64,000 nucleotides of DNA from Algicella marina (GCF_009931615.1 NZ_CP046620.1:2123501-2187500); one strand, 5' to 3'; shown: positions 54,128-62,626, numbered from the stretch's first letter. The notes: generated by a model from the letters alone, not told the origin. Made by a program: numbers and translations.

Positions 54128-54598
54128 ATGCTCTTTCCCACCAGCCGCGATACCGCGGATGCCATCACCCGCAGCATCGACCTTCAGGCCTCGCCCGCCC
54201 GCGTCTGGCGCGCGTTGACCACGCCCGAGGAATTCGGCGCGTGGTTCAACGTGACCTTCGAGACGGGTTTCGAAGTCGGGCAGGAGGCGCGCGGCACGCT
54301 CACAGAACCGGGCTACGAGGGGCTGCCGTGGATCGCCACCATCATCGAAATCACGCCGCAGACGGTCTTCGCGATGACATGGCACCCTTACGAGATCGAC
54401 GAGGGCAAGGATTGTACGGAAGAGCCGCAGACACGGGTCGAATTCCGCCTCGAACGCCTGGGCACGGGCACACGGCTGACGGTTACCGAGTCCGGCTTTG
54501 CCCGCCTGCCCGACCACCGGCGCGACGAGGCGATGCGCTCCAACGCGGGCGGCTGGGAAGAGCAGCTTCGGCGGATCGGGGCTCATGTCGGAGGCTGA
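54128..54598 (+). CDS. SRPBCC (AHSA1-type) domain protein
   Basis: The 156-residue protein is a single AHSA1-like START domain: RSIDLQASPARVWRALTTPE, FGAWFNVTFETGF, AMTWHPYEIDE and a C-terminal helix GGWEEQLRRIGAHVGG. It binds a hydrophobic or small ligand of unknown identity. AAGGAG precedes the chosen ATG (MLFPTS). The downstream ArsR gene starts 14 bases inside its end, an SRPBCC-ArsR pair seen in many bacteria, in which the regulator controls the pair. Confidence 0.88.
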   Translation: MLFPTSRDTADAITRSIDLQASPARVWRALTTPEEFGAWFNVTFETGFEVGQEARGTLTEPGYEGLPWIATIIEITPQTVFAMTWHPYEIDEGKDCTEEPQTRVEFRLERLGTGTRLTVTESGFARLPDHRRDEAMRSNAGGWEEQLRRIGAHVGG

Positions 54599-54926
54599 GC
54601 GCGCCATCCTGCGCCACGCCCCCGTCTTCGCCGCACTGGGAGAGCCGACGCGGCTGGCGCTGGTCGAGACCCTCAGCGACGGGCGCGGGCGCTCGATCAC
54701 CGCGCTCACCGAAGGCGCGGGCATGAGCCGGCAGGCGGTAACCAAGCACCTGCGCACGCTGGAAGCCGCAGGCCTCGTGCAGGCGGCGAAGGACGGGCGC
54801 AGTACCGTCTACGCGCTGCGCCCCGAACCAATGGACGCGGCGCGCGCACATCTCGAAAGGGTCGGACGGCAATGGGATGCCGCCCTCGCCCGTCTTGCCG
54901 CCTTCGTCGACGGCCCGAAGGCCTGA
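54585..54926 (+). CDS. ArsR-family winged-helix regulator
   Basis: The 113-residue protein has an ArsR HTH: FAALGEPTRLALVETLSDG, SITALTEGAGMSRQAVTKHL and RTLEAAGLVQAAKDGRSTVY. No metal-binding cysteines are present, so it is not a classical metal sensor; such members often sense other cues. The start MSEAERAIL overlaps the SRPBCC gene, giving coupled translation. Two GCAAC-N6-GTTGC palindromes at the operon promoter are the likely operators. Confidence 0.9.
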   Translation: MSEAERAILRHAPVFAALGEPTRLALVETLSDGRGRSITALTEGAGMSRQAVTKHLRTLEAAGLVQAAKDGRSTVYALRPEPMDAARAHLERVGRQWDAALARLAAFVDGPKA

Positions 54927-54934
54927 GAGCGCCC

Positions 54935-55001
54935 CCCCGCGCGCCCATCGGGTCGTGGCGGGGTGGGCGGGCGGGCGCCACGACCCGATGGGCGCGCGGG
55001 G
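54935..55001. repeat. 26-bp perfect inverted repeat between arsR and hom
   Basis: Arms at 54935-54960 and 54976-55001 are perfectly complementary over 26 bases and separated by 15 G-rich bases. The arms are very GC-rich and include GCGCCCATCGGGTCGTGGCG. The structure begins eight bases after the arsR stop. It can end transcription or block exonucleases, but no T-run follows, and its length and perfection exceed the ordinary terminators in this window. Confidence 0.95.
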
Positions 55002-55088
55002 TGGCGTGCGGTGCCTCACGGCGGTTGCAGCCGTGCCGGTGGCAAGCTACACCCGCGCGAAACGTTTCACTCGCGAGGAACTTCCCTG

Positions 55089-56372
55089 ATGAGCACCCCC
55101 CTTCGCATCGGCATCGCCGGCCTCGGCACCGTCGGCCTCGGCGTCATCGACATTCTGCGGACGCACGCGACCACGATCGCCATGCGGGCGGGGCGGCCGG
55201 TGGAAATCACCGCGATTTCGGCCCGCAGTCGCAGGGATCGAGGAATCGACCTGTCGGCCTATGCGTTCGAGGCCGATCCGGCCGACCTCGCGACCCGTGA
55301 CGATGTCGACCTGGTGGTGGAGGTTATCGGCGGCGAGAACGGCCCGGCGAAGGAAACGGTCGAGGCGGCACTGGCTTCCGGCAAGCATGTAGTCACGGCC
55401 AACAAGGCGCTTATGGCCCGCCACGGCACCGCCCTTGCCGCACTTGCCGAACGTCACGGCGCCTGCCTGCGCTACGAAGCCGGCGTTGCCGGCGGCATTC
55501 CCGTGGTCAAGGCGCTGACCGAGGGGCTCGCGGCCAATGCGGTCACCCGGGTAATGGGCGTGATGAACGGCACCTGCAATTACATCCTGACGAAGATGGA
55601 GGCGACCGGCGAAGATTATTCCGATGTGCTGACCGAAGCGCAGGCACTTGGCTACGCCGAGGCCGACCCGGCCTTCGATGTCGGCGGCATGGACGCGGCC
55701 CAGAAGCTGGCGCTGCTGACCATCGCCGCCTTCGGCACCCATGTCGATATCGACGCCGTCAAGGTCGAGGGTATCGAGCAGGTGACGCTGACCGACATCC
55801 GCTATGCCCGCGATCTCGGCTACCGGATCAAGCTGCTGGGCGTCGCCCGGAGCGGCGACGGTGCCGTCGAAGTGCGGATGCAGCCATGCCTCGTGCCCGC
55901 ACAGTCGCCCATCGGCCAACTGGAGAGCGTCGTCAATATGGTGGTCATCGAAGGTGATTTCGTCGGCCAGACGGTGTTTCAGGGCCCCGGTGCCGGTGCC
56001 GGCCCCACCGGCTCCGCCGTGGTGGCGGACATCATCGACATCGCCCGCGATATCCGCGTGCCGACCTTCGGCGTGCCAGTGGCCGACCTGCGCGAGTACC
56101 CCACGACAACAGCGGGCAGTCCGGCCACCTATTACCTGCGACTGACGCTGGAAGACCGGCCCGGCATGCTTGCCAAGGTGGCGGCCGCGCTCGGCCAGCA
56201 CGGGATTTCGATCAACCAGATGCGGCAGACGGAACATGAGGGCGGCTCCGCCCCCGTTCTGATCGTCACCCATGCCTGCCTCCGCCAGGACCTGGACAAG
56301 GCGCTGGACGAGATCACCGGCCAGTCGATGTGCCAGGACACGCCGGTGGCCTACCGCATCGAGACGGTCTGA
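55089..56372 (+). CDS. hom: Homoserine dehydrogenase
   Basis: The 427-residue enzyme reduces aspartate semialdehyde to homoserine for threonine and methionine synthesis. It has an N-terminal NAD(P)-binding site (IGIAGLGTVGLGVIDIL), the catalytic region VMGVMNGTCNYILTKME and GYAEADPAFDVGGMDAAQKL, and a C-terminal ACT domain (YYLRLTLEDRPGMLAKVAAA) for feedback control. GAGGAAC before the ATG supports the start MSTPLRIG. The 26-bp palindrome lies 87 bases upstream. Confidence 0.96.
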   Translation: MSTPLRIGIAGLGTVGLGVIDILRTHATTIAMRAGRPVEITAISARSRRDRGIDLSAYAFEADPADLATRDDVDLVVEVIGGENGPAKETVEAALASGKHVVTANKALMARHGTALAALAERHGACLRYEAGVAGGIPVVKALTEGLAANAVTRVMGVMNGTCNYILTKMEATGEDYSDVLTEAQALGYAEADPAFDVGGMDAAQKLALLTIAAFGTHVDIDAVKVEGIEQVTLTDIRYARDLGYRIKLLGVARSGDGAVEVRMQPCLVPAQSPIGQLESVVNMVVIEGDFVGQTVFQGPGAGAGPTGSAVVADIIDIARDIRVPTFGVPVADLREYPTTTAGSPATYYLRLTLEDRPGMLAKVAAALGQHGISINQMRQTEHEGGSAPVLIVTHACLRQDLDKALDEITGQSMCQDTPVAYRIETV

Positions 56373-56464
56373 GCGGCGGGCGATCAGCCGCACTTCCTTT
56401 GATCGGGCAACTTGTGTAGACGGATAGCACGTGTTTTAGCCCTGACACAAAGGACCCTGCTGCC

Positions 56465-57430
56465 ATGCCTGATATCGAACTTTTCGCCGACCGGATGTTG
56501 TCGCTCGGCCTCGCCCGCGTTTCCGAGGCGGCCGCCATTGCATCTGCCAAACTGATTGGCTCCGGTGACGAGAAAGCTGCCGATCAGGCCGCCGTGGACG
56601 CCATGCGCACCCAGCTCAACCGCCTCGACATCAAGGGCGTCGTCGTTATCGGCGAAGGCGAGCGCGACGAGGCGCCGATGCTGTTCATCGGCGAGGAAGT
56701 CGGTACCGGCAACGGCCCCGGCGTCGATATCGCCCTCGATCCGCTGGAAGGCACGACCCTGACAGCCAAGGACATGCCCAACGCGCTGGCCGTGATCGCC
56801 ATGGGCCCGCGCGGCTCGATGCTGCATGCCCCGGACGTCTATATGGACAAGCTCGCCATCGGGCCGGGCTACCCCGAGGACGTGGTAACGCTGGACATGA
56901 GCCCAACCGACAGGATCGAGCGGCTTGCACTCGCCAAGAAATGCAAACCCAGCGACATCATGTGCTGCGTGCTGGAACGCCCCCGCCACCAGGACCTGAT
57001 TGCCGAGGTTCGCGCGACCGGTGCCCGCATCCGCCTGATCACCGATGGTGACGTCGCCGGCGTGATCCACTGCGCCGAGCCGGACAAGACCGGCATCGAC
57101 ATCTACATGGGCTCCGGCGGAGCGCCCGAGGGCGTGCTGGCTGCCGCCGCGCTGAAATGCATGGGTGGCCAGATCCAGGGACGTCTGCTGTTTCGCAACG
57201 ATGACGAGAAGGGCCGGGCCAAGAAGGCCGGGATCAAGGATCTCGACAGGATCTACAAGCGCGACGACATGGTGACGCAGGACGTGATCTTCGCCGCTAC
57301 CGGCGTGACGGATGGCAGCCTGCTGCGCGGCGCCCGCCGCGATGGCGACTATCTGGAAACCGAGACCATCCTGATGCGCTCCAAGACCGGCTCTGTCCGC
57401 CGGCTGTTCTACCGCCAGAACAACATGTGA
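56465..57430 (+). CDS. glpX: Class II fructose-1,6-bisphosphatase (GlpX)
   Basis: The 321-residue enzyme has the GlpX signatures VVIGEGERDEAPMLFIGEEV, DIALDPLEGTTLTAKDMPN, LITDGDVAGVI and GSGGAPEGVLAAAALKCMGG. It hydrolyses fructose 1,6-bisphosphate in gluconeogenesis (and the Calvin cycle where present). Placement after hom and before recJ is a common order in Rhodobacterales. The ATG follows an AAGGA about 12 bases upstream. Confidence 0.96.
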   Translation: MPDIELFADRMLSLGLARVSEAAAIASAKLIGSGDEKAADQAAVDAMRTQLNRLDIKGVVVIGEGERDEAPMLFIGEEVGTGNGPGVDIALDPLEGTTLTAKDMPNALAVIAMGPRGSMLHAPDVYMDKLAIGPGYPEDVVTLDMSPTDRIERLALAKKCKPSDIMCCVLERPRHQDLIAEVRATGARIRLITDGDVAGVIHCAEPDKTGIDIYMGSGGAPEGVLAAAALKCMGGQIQGRLLFRNDDEKGRAKKAGIKDLDRIYKRDDMVTQDVIFAATGVTDGSLLRGARRDGDYLETETILMRSKTGSVRRLFYRQNNM

Positions 57431-57436
57431 GGCAGG

Positions 57437-57769
57437 ATGGCCCGGAAAGTCGGCTTCAGCGAAGATAACGAGGCAGCGCGGCCGGTGCCGCGCAGCGAAC
57501 AGGCGACCAGCGCTGAAGCACCTCTACGCCCCGGGCCGGGCCTCGTGGTCTTCGCGCTGATCTTGCTGGCGATCGTGGGCATGGGGCTGGCGGTGCTGCT
57601 CATCTCGCTCAGCCGCGGCTCCCTGCCCGGCATCGTCTTTGGCATGATGTTCACCGTCGCCGCCACCTCCATCGGCGTCAGCGCATTCATCAAAAGCTTT
57701 CGTGCCGGGCGCGAGGCCGCCCGCAACAGCGACTGGCGGCGGGATACGCGGACACGGGACGAAGCGTGA
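57437..57769 (+). CDS. Two-helix membrane protein of unknown function
   Basis: The 110-residue protein has a hydrophilic N-terminal tail (about 1-34), two transmembrane helices (GLVVFALILLAIVGMGLAVL and GIVFGMMFTVAATSIGVSAF) and a basic C-terminal tail. I recognise no named family. It lies six bases after glpX and overlaps recJ by four bases (GTGA), so it is a member of the glpX-recJ operon; its conserved position would be the best clue to its role. Confidence 0.7.
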   Translation: MARKVGFSEDNEAARPVPRSEQATSAEAPLRPGPGLVVFALILLAIVGMGLAVLLISLSRGSLPGIVFGMMFTVAATSIGVSAFIKSFRAGREAARNSDWRRDTRTRDEA

Positions 57770-59514
57770 GTGCGTTTCTGGATGTCGGGCAGTCGCTGAC
57801 CGGGCGGGTCTGGCGCGGACCGGAGGATGATCTGCGGCGCCGGGCGGAAGCACTGGCCCAGCAGACCGGCCACAGTGAGCATGTCTGCCTGCTGCTGGCC
57901 CGACAGGGCGTGACGGCAGATGAAGCCGAGGGATATCTGGCTCCATCGCTGCGCAACCTGATGCCGGACCCCTCCTCCCTCAGAGACATGGACACCGCGG
58001 TTGCGGCGCTGACGTCGGCCGTGCGCGGCGGCGGTCGGATAGCGATCTTCGCTGATTACGATGTCGATGGCGGTGCCTCGGCGGCGTTGCTGATCGACTG
58101 GCTGCGGCAGATGGGCCATCAGGCCACGCTCTACATCCCCGACCGGATCGACGAAGGCTACGGCCCGAACGATACGGCCATGGAAATGCTGGCTGAGAAC
58201 CATGACCTGATCATCTGCGTCGATTGCGGCACCCTCAGCCACGCGCCGATCGCCGCCGCGAAGGCACGCGGAGCGGAGGTGATCGTGCTCGACCATCACC
58301 TCGGCGGCGAGACGCTGCCGGACTGCGCGGCGGTCGTGAACCCCAACCGCCAGGACGAAATCACACCGCTGACCTATCTCTGCGCCGCCGGTGTGGTGTT
58401 CATGGCACTGGTCGCCGCCAACCGGACACTGAAGGCGGACGGCGCTCGGGTGCCGAACCTGCTGCCGATGCTGGACCTCGTGGCACTGGCGACCGTGGCG
58501 GATGTTGCGCCACTGCTGGGTCTGAACCGGGCCTTCGTGCGGCAAGGGCTGACGGTGATGAGCCACCGGCAGAGGGTGGGCCTGACCGCGTTGGCCGATG
58601 TCGCCGGGCTGAAGACGGCACCAGCGGCCTATCACCTCGGCTTTCTGCTCGGCCCCCGTGTCAATGCCGGCGGCCGGATAGGCGCCGCCGATCTCGGCGC
58701 CCGCCTTCTGGCCACCGAGGACCCGCGCGAGGCGGAGGCACTGGCCCGCCGCCTCGACGACCTCAACGGCGAGCGCCGCGCCATCGAGGCCGCGGTGCTC
58801 GAAGATGCTCAGGCGCAGGCGGAAGCCCGTGGCGCCGAGGGCCCGCTCGTCTGGGCGGCGGGCGAGGGTTGGCACCCTGGCGTCGTCGGCATCGTCGCAT
58901 CGCGGCTGAAGGAGAGCTTCAATCGTCCGGCGGTGGTGATCGGGCTGGAAAATGGCATCGGCAAGGGCTCCGGGCGCTCCGTCGCCGGGGTCGATCTGGG
59001 CGCTGCGATTGCGACTTGCACGCGCGAGGGCCTGCTTGCCAAGGGCGGCGGTCACAAGATGGCGGCGGGGTTGACGGTGGCGCAGGCGCAGCTTGAACCG
59101 GCGATGGCACGGCTGGCGGAACTGCTTGAGCGGCAGGGCGCAGCCACCGAGGGGCCGCGTGATCTGTCGATCACCGGGCTGCTCTCCTGCACCGCAGCCA
59201 CGGCCGACCTGATTTCCGAACTCGAAACCGCTGGCCCATTCGGTGCGGGCGTCTCCGCCCCGCGTTTCGCCCTGCCCGCCCAGCGAATTGCCTTCGCCAA
59301 ACGCGCAGGCGAAACCCACCTGCGCCTGTCGTTCCGAGATGCCACGGGATCGCTAGACGCCATCGCCTTCCGCGCCTTCGACGGCCCGCTCGGCCCGGCG
59401 TTGGAAGCCCACGGCGGCCGCGCCTTCCACCTTGCCGGCCGGCTGGAAATCGATGACTGGGGCGGGCGGCGAAAGGCCAAGCTGCGGCTGGAGGACGCCG
59501 CCCCGGCCGACTGA
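57766..59514 (+). CDS. recJ: Single-stranded-DNA-specific exonuclease RecJ
   Basis: The 582-residue DHH-family nuclease has IAIFADYDVDGGASAALLID (motif I), ICVDCGTLSHAP, VLDHHLGGETLPDC (DHH), the DHHA1 region with GKGSGRSVAGVDLGAAI and GGGHKMAAGLTV, and a C-terminal OB domain. RecJ degrades single-stranded DNA 5' to 3' in recombination and mismatch repair. The start is a GTG overlapping the previous stop. The gene ends shortly before tRNA-Glu. Confidence 0.95.
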   Translation: MSAFLDVGQSLTGRVWRGPEDDLRRRAEALAQQTGHSEHVCLLLARQGVTADEAEGYLAPSLRNLMPDPSSLRDMDTAVAALTSAVRGGGRIAIFADYDVDGGASAALLIDWLRQMGHQATLYIPDRIDEGYGPNDTAMEMLAENHDLIICVDCGTLSHAPIAAAKARGAEVIVLDHHLGGETLPDCAAVVNPNRQDEITPLTYLCAAGVVFMALVAANRTLKADGARVPNLLPMLDLVALATVADVAPLLGLNRAFVRQGLTVMSHRQRVGLTALADVAGLKTAPAAYHLGFLLGPRVNAGGRIGAADLGARLLATEDPREAEALARRLDDLNGERRAIEAAVLEDAQAQAEARGAEGPLVWAAGEGWHPGVVGIVASRLKESFNRPAVVIGLENGIGKGSGRSVAGVDLGAAIATCTREGLLAKGGGHKMAAGLTVAQAQLEPAMARLAELLERQGAATEGPRDLSITGLLSCTAATADLISELETAGPFGAGVSAPRFALPAQRIAFAKRAGETHLRLSFRDATGSLDAIAFRAFDGPLGPALEAHGGRAFHLAGRLEIDDWGGRRKAKLRLEDAAPAD

Positions 59515-59591
59515 ATTTTTGCGTTTTGGATCAAAAAGGCGCTTGAACCCCTCGCGCCGTTCCATTAGTCACTCCCGCACGGCAGAGCGAT

Positions 59592-59667
59592 GCGCCCATC
59601 GTCTAGCGGTCTAGGACGTCGCCCTTTCACGGCGAAAACACGGGTTCGAGTCCCGTTGGGCGTACCA
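59592..59667 (+). tRNA. tRNA-Glu (TTC anticodon)
   Basis: A 76-base cloverleaf with encoded CCA: acceptor GCGCCCA/TGGGCGT, anticodon arm TCGCC-CTTTCAC-GGCGA with anticodon TTC, T arm ACGGG-TTCGAGT-CCCGT. A candidate promoter starts with TTGAAC at 59543-59548 followed by a weak -10 (TTAGTC, 59565-59570). It stands alone, 77 bases after recJ, and faces the CRTAC1-like gene. Confidence 0.97.
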
Positions 59668-59713
59668 CTCTGCTGTAAATCCCCCCGTTTTCTTTGGCGC
59701 CCGGCTCCGTAAT

Positions 59714-61288
59714 TTACGGACGTGTCAGGGTTACGCTCTTCCCCGCCTCCACCGACTGCCAGTCTCCTGCCGTTCCGTCCGGCCAGATCGCGCGCACCTC
59801 TGCGGTGTCCGCACCGCCCATTCCGAAGTGCAGCGGCAACAGGGCACCGCCGGCGTGGCCACCGCCGACGCGGCGACTTTTGTGGAGTATGCGGTCGCCC
59901 AGGCGCATCTCGACGCTGGCACCGACGGCGAATGCGTTGGGGCCGTCCTGCCGGAGGTCGACCGTCACGAAATTGGCCATTGGCCGGCCCGCGAACAAGC
60001 GCACGGGCTGGTTGCGGTTGATAGTCAGCAGGTCGAGCGCGCCGTCACCGTTGATGTCCTGGAAAACCGCCCCGCGGCCCTTGGTATCGACGGCGATACC
60101 GGCCTCGTAGCCCACTTCGCGGAAGCCGTCCTCGCCGCCGAGCAGCAGGCTGTCGGGGTCGAAACCGGCCATGCGCGGCATCTCGTCAACATTGCCCTTG
60201 ATGATCAGCAGGTCACTCCAGCCGTCATTGTTGGCATCGCCGAATTCCGTATGCCAGGCCGTCGAGGGACGCACATCCGGGCCTACGGGCGGGCGCTGTG
60301 CGGTGGTGCCGAGTTCGCGGGCGATGTTCTCGAACGCTGGGGCATCACCTTCGCGCAGGTGTTCCATCCGGTTGTCGGCCATGGATGTGACAACGATCTC
60401 GGGCCTGGGATCGCCGGTGATATCCTCCGCCGCCAGCCCCATGCCCCAGAGTGAGACGTCGTCCCAGCCGTCGTCCCTGCCGTACTCGGCCACGCCATCC
60501 TCCGTCAGGCGGAAGAGTTGCTCGGATTGGCCGCGGTCATAATATTCGCGGTCGTTGGCAAGGCGCAGATCAATGCGGCCCGTTCCCGACCAGTCGAGGA
60601 ACAGTGCGGACAGAGTACAGGCCCCCTTGCCGAGTGACACGGGCCGGCCATAGACGCCGCCCTGCGGGCGCAGGATGTAGGACGGTTCGCAGTTCTCCCT
60701 CTCCTGCAAGGGCCGGTCGCGCGGGACGTAGTTGCCCACAAACAGCGTTGGCAGATCGGCGCCATCTTCCCACGTGGCAGCGAAGGCGGTGGTCCAATCC
60801 TTTGCCTGCGGCAGGGCCAGCGCATCGGTAGCATCCTCGAATCGGCAATTGCCAAGACCGCGCATGGCAAGATTGCGGCCGAAACGCAGGACGAAGAGGT
60901 CCAGCACCCCGTCTCCGTCAAAATCCAGTGGATAGACGCCGGTAGTGGCGAGGACCGGTTCGACCAGCGGGCCCTCCGCCCGTTCGAAGGAAGGTGGTCG
61001 GCCCGGCCGACCGGTATTGCGCCAGAGCGTCAGTGGCTGCTCCGCCCCGGCAATCGCCAGTTCCGGCAGCAGATCACCGTCGCAGTCGAAGGCCGCCGCC
61101 CCGCCGCCGACGACATACGCCTCACCGCCCTCGTAAGCATGGGAAAGTCCCGCCACTGCGGTGGCGTCAACGAATACCGGCACCTCCCCCGCTGCGGCTA
61201 CTCCGCCGCAGAGCGCGGCTGCCCCAAGGAGGCAAGCGCCAGTTCGGTGATACCTTCCAGTGCCAGCGCGGCGGCGCCTTTGGCCCAT
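59714..61288 (-). CDS. CRTAC1-like exported protein with FG-GAP/VCBS repeats
   Basis: The 524-residue protein has an N-terminal hydrophobic leader (GACLLGAAALCGGVAAAG), then repeated calcium-type propeller units (FDCDGDLLPELAIAGAEQ; LDFDGDGVLDLFVLRFGRN; FGDANNDGWSDLLIIKGNVD; DINGDGALDLLTINRNQPV), and a C-terminal ASPIC/UnbV domain (LRQDGPNAFAVGASVEMRLG). The family is exported and of unclear role, possibly adhesive. Any start giving the signal peptide lies inside the upstream ROK gene; the overlap is about 91 bases from the chosen ATG (MGQRRRR), or 106 from an ATG five codons earlier. Confidence 0.78.
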   Translation of the reverse strand: MGQRRRRAGTGRYHRTGACLLGAAALCGGVAAAGEVPVFVDATAVAGLSHAYEGGEAYVVGGGAAAFDCDGDLLPELAIAGAEQPLTLWRNTGRPGRPPSFERAEGPLVEPVLATTGVYPLDFDGDGVLDLFVLRFGRNLAMRGLGNCRFEDATDALALPQAKDWTTAFAATWEDGADLPTLFVGNYVPRDRPLQERENCEPSYILRPQGGVYGRPVSLGKGACTLSALFLDWSGTGRIDLRLANDREYYDRGQSEQLFRLTEDGVAEYGRDDGWDDVSLWGMGLAAEDITGDPRPEIVVTSMADNRMEHLREGDAPAFENIARELGTTAQRPPVGPDVRPSTAWHTEFGDANNDGWSDLLIIKGNVDEMPRMAGFDPDSLLLGGEDGFREVGYEAGIAVDTKGRGAVFQDINGDGALDLLTINRNQPVRLFAGRPMANFVTVDLRQDGPNAFAVGASVEMRLGDRILHKSRRVGGGHAGGALLPLHFGMGGADTAEVRAIWPDGTAGDWQSVEAGKSVTLTRP

Positions 61289-62415
61289 AGCACGTCTCCC
61301 CATTCATGTACCCGCACGTCCGGCGGAGCATCGTCCACCTTGATGATATTGGCCCGCATTTCGGCCATCACCGCTTCGTCATACAGGTATTCGTAGCGCA
61401 TGGCCGTGCCCGACAGCACGATCAGCGACGGATCGAAGATATTGACGACATTGGCAAGGCCGAGGCCGAACATCCGCCCAGCGCGTCGGAATATCTCCAG
61501 TGCCCGCGCGTTGCCACCGCGGGCCTCGGCGTAGAGCGCATCCATCCGTGCGCCGGCGTCGCCAAGACGCTGGCCGGCGTCCAGTACAAGGTTGGCCTCC
61601 CTCAGCAGTGCGTATTCGGCGACATAAGCTTCCAGGCAGCCGCGCTGGCCGCAGGAACACAATGCGCCGTCCAGCGCCACCTTCGTGTGCCCAAGTTCCG
61701 CGCCGCGGCGGCGCGAGCCCCGATATAGCTTGCGGTCAATGACTATTCCCATGCCGAGGCCGTTTTCCAGCGTCACGGTGACGAAATCGCGTTTCTCGCG
61801 GCCCATGCCGAACCATAGTTCAGCCATGGCGATGAGGTTCGCGTCATTCTCCACGAACACCGGGCAGGCGAAGTGGCGGGAGAGCAGTTCCGTCAGCCGG
61901 ACATCGCGACGGTCGAAGGCGCGGGACCAGTGGACGAGACCGCGCGGACCATCGACAAACCCGGCAACGCCGAGGCAGATGCCCGAAATTTCCTCCAGCC
62001 GCATCTCCGCCTTGCCGCACGCATCCTGCACGGCCTTGGCGACATAGGTTGCGACACGGTCCGGCGACATGCCGCCGCCGGGAATGGGATACTCAGCCTC
62101 CGCCAAGGTTTTGCCGGCAAAGTCCAGCACGGCGGTTGTGATCGTTCTGTCCGCCAGCTTGGCGCCGATGACACGATGGGCACATCCACGAATGCGCAGG
62201 TTCACGCGCGGGCGTCCACGGCGCGTCGGGCCGGTAACGCCCGGGGCATCCTCGATCAGACCGGCCAGTATCAATTCAGATGTCACCGCCGTCACGGTCG
62301 CAGGGCTGAGGCCGGTCTGACGGGAGATATCGACCCGCGCGATCTCCGGTGCGGAACGCATCGCCGCCATCACCAGAGCGGCGTTGCTGGGCCCGGCTTC
62401 CGCGAGGTTCGGCAC
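61198..62415 (-). CDS. ROK-family transcriptional regulator (XylR/NagC type)
   Basis: The 405-residue protein has an N-terminal winged HTH (about 28-58; VDISRQTGLSPATVTAVTSE) and a ROK sugar-kinase-like domain with VIGAKLADRTITTAVLDFAG, GICLGVAGFVDGP, and the zinc motif GALCSCGQRGCLEAYVAEY. Facing xylF, it is the likely regulator of the xylose-type operon. The listed start is GTG; a CTG behind GGGGAGG about eight codons upstream is also possible. Two AT-rich palindromes in the divergent region are its probable operators. Confidence 0.9.
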   Translation of the reverse strand: MPNLAEAGPSNAALVMAAMRSAPEIARVDISRQTGLSPATVTAVTSELILAGLIEDAPGVTGPTRRGRPRVNLRIRGCAHRVIGAKLADRTITTAVLDFAGKTLAEAEYPIPGGGMSPDRVATYVAKAVQDACGKAEMRLEEISGICLGVAGFVDGPRGLVHWSRAFDRRDVRLTELLSRHFACPVFVENDANLIAMAELWFGMGREKRDFVTVTLENGLGMGIVIDRKLYRGSRRRGAELGHTKVALDGALCSCGQRGCLEAYVAEYALLREANLVLDAGQRLGDAGARMDALYAEARGGNARALEIFRRAGRMFGLGLANVVNIFDPSLIVLSGTAMRYEYLYDEAVMAEMRANIIKVDDAPPDVRVHEWGDVLWAKGAAALALEGITELALASLGQPRSAAE

Positions 62416-62474
62416 TTCTATCGCGCGATCTTCTTCCAGAGCGTCCTCCCCGACGTTCGCAGCGATGTGGCGGC

Positions 62475-62499
62475 ATTTAATTCGAATGGCGAATTTAAT
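62475..62499. promoter_or_regulatory. ROK operator-like palindrome 1
   Basis: ATTTAATTCG (62475-62484) and CGAATTTAAT (62490-62499) are near-perfect arms around AATGG, in an otherwise GC-rich region between the ROK gene and xylF, close to the regulator's own start. It shares TTAATT/AATTTAA half-sites with palindrome 2. Confidence 0.55.
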
Positions 62500-62592
62500 A
62501 GCCCGCCAAACCCGCCGCCCTGCACTTGTTTCGCGCTGATCCGGCAGGATCGCATGATCCGCTCTTACATCCGGAGCCTGCAGTCCGTCAAA

Positions 62593-62613
62593 TTAATTTG
62601 ACATCGAAATTAA
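62593..62613. promoter_or_regulatory. ROK operator-like palindrome 2
   Basis: TTAATTT (62593-62599) and AAATTAA (62607-62613) are perfect seven-base arms with a seven-base spacer. The site overlaps the TTGACA box of the candidate xylF promoter, so bound regulator would exclude RNA polymerase. Confidence 0.6.
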
Positions 62614-62626
62614 ATGCGGGGATAGA
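62598..62626 (+). promoter_or_regulatory. Candidate xylF promoter
   Basis: A perfect TTGACA (62598-62603), a 17-base spacer and GATAGA (62621-62626) precede xylF. The -35 box lies within palindrome 2. Confidence 0.55.

Noticed and set aside
54944-54953. GCGCCCATCG-type stretch shared by the hom palindrome arm and the 5' end of tRNA-Glu, suggesting a tRNA-derived repeat
   Set aside because: Only about ten bases are shared and the following sequence differs at once; chance in GC-rich DNA is likely.
55047-56393. A 448-codon open frame opposite hom
   Set aside because: Shadow of hom; it would also cover the intergenic space on both sides of the real gene without ribosome sites.
57409-59319. A 636-codon open frame on the minus strand opposite recJ
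   Set aside because: It mirrors recJ codons in a GC-rich genome, has arginine- and histidine-rich low-information sequence, and no family motif, while recJ has all DHH motifs.
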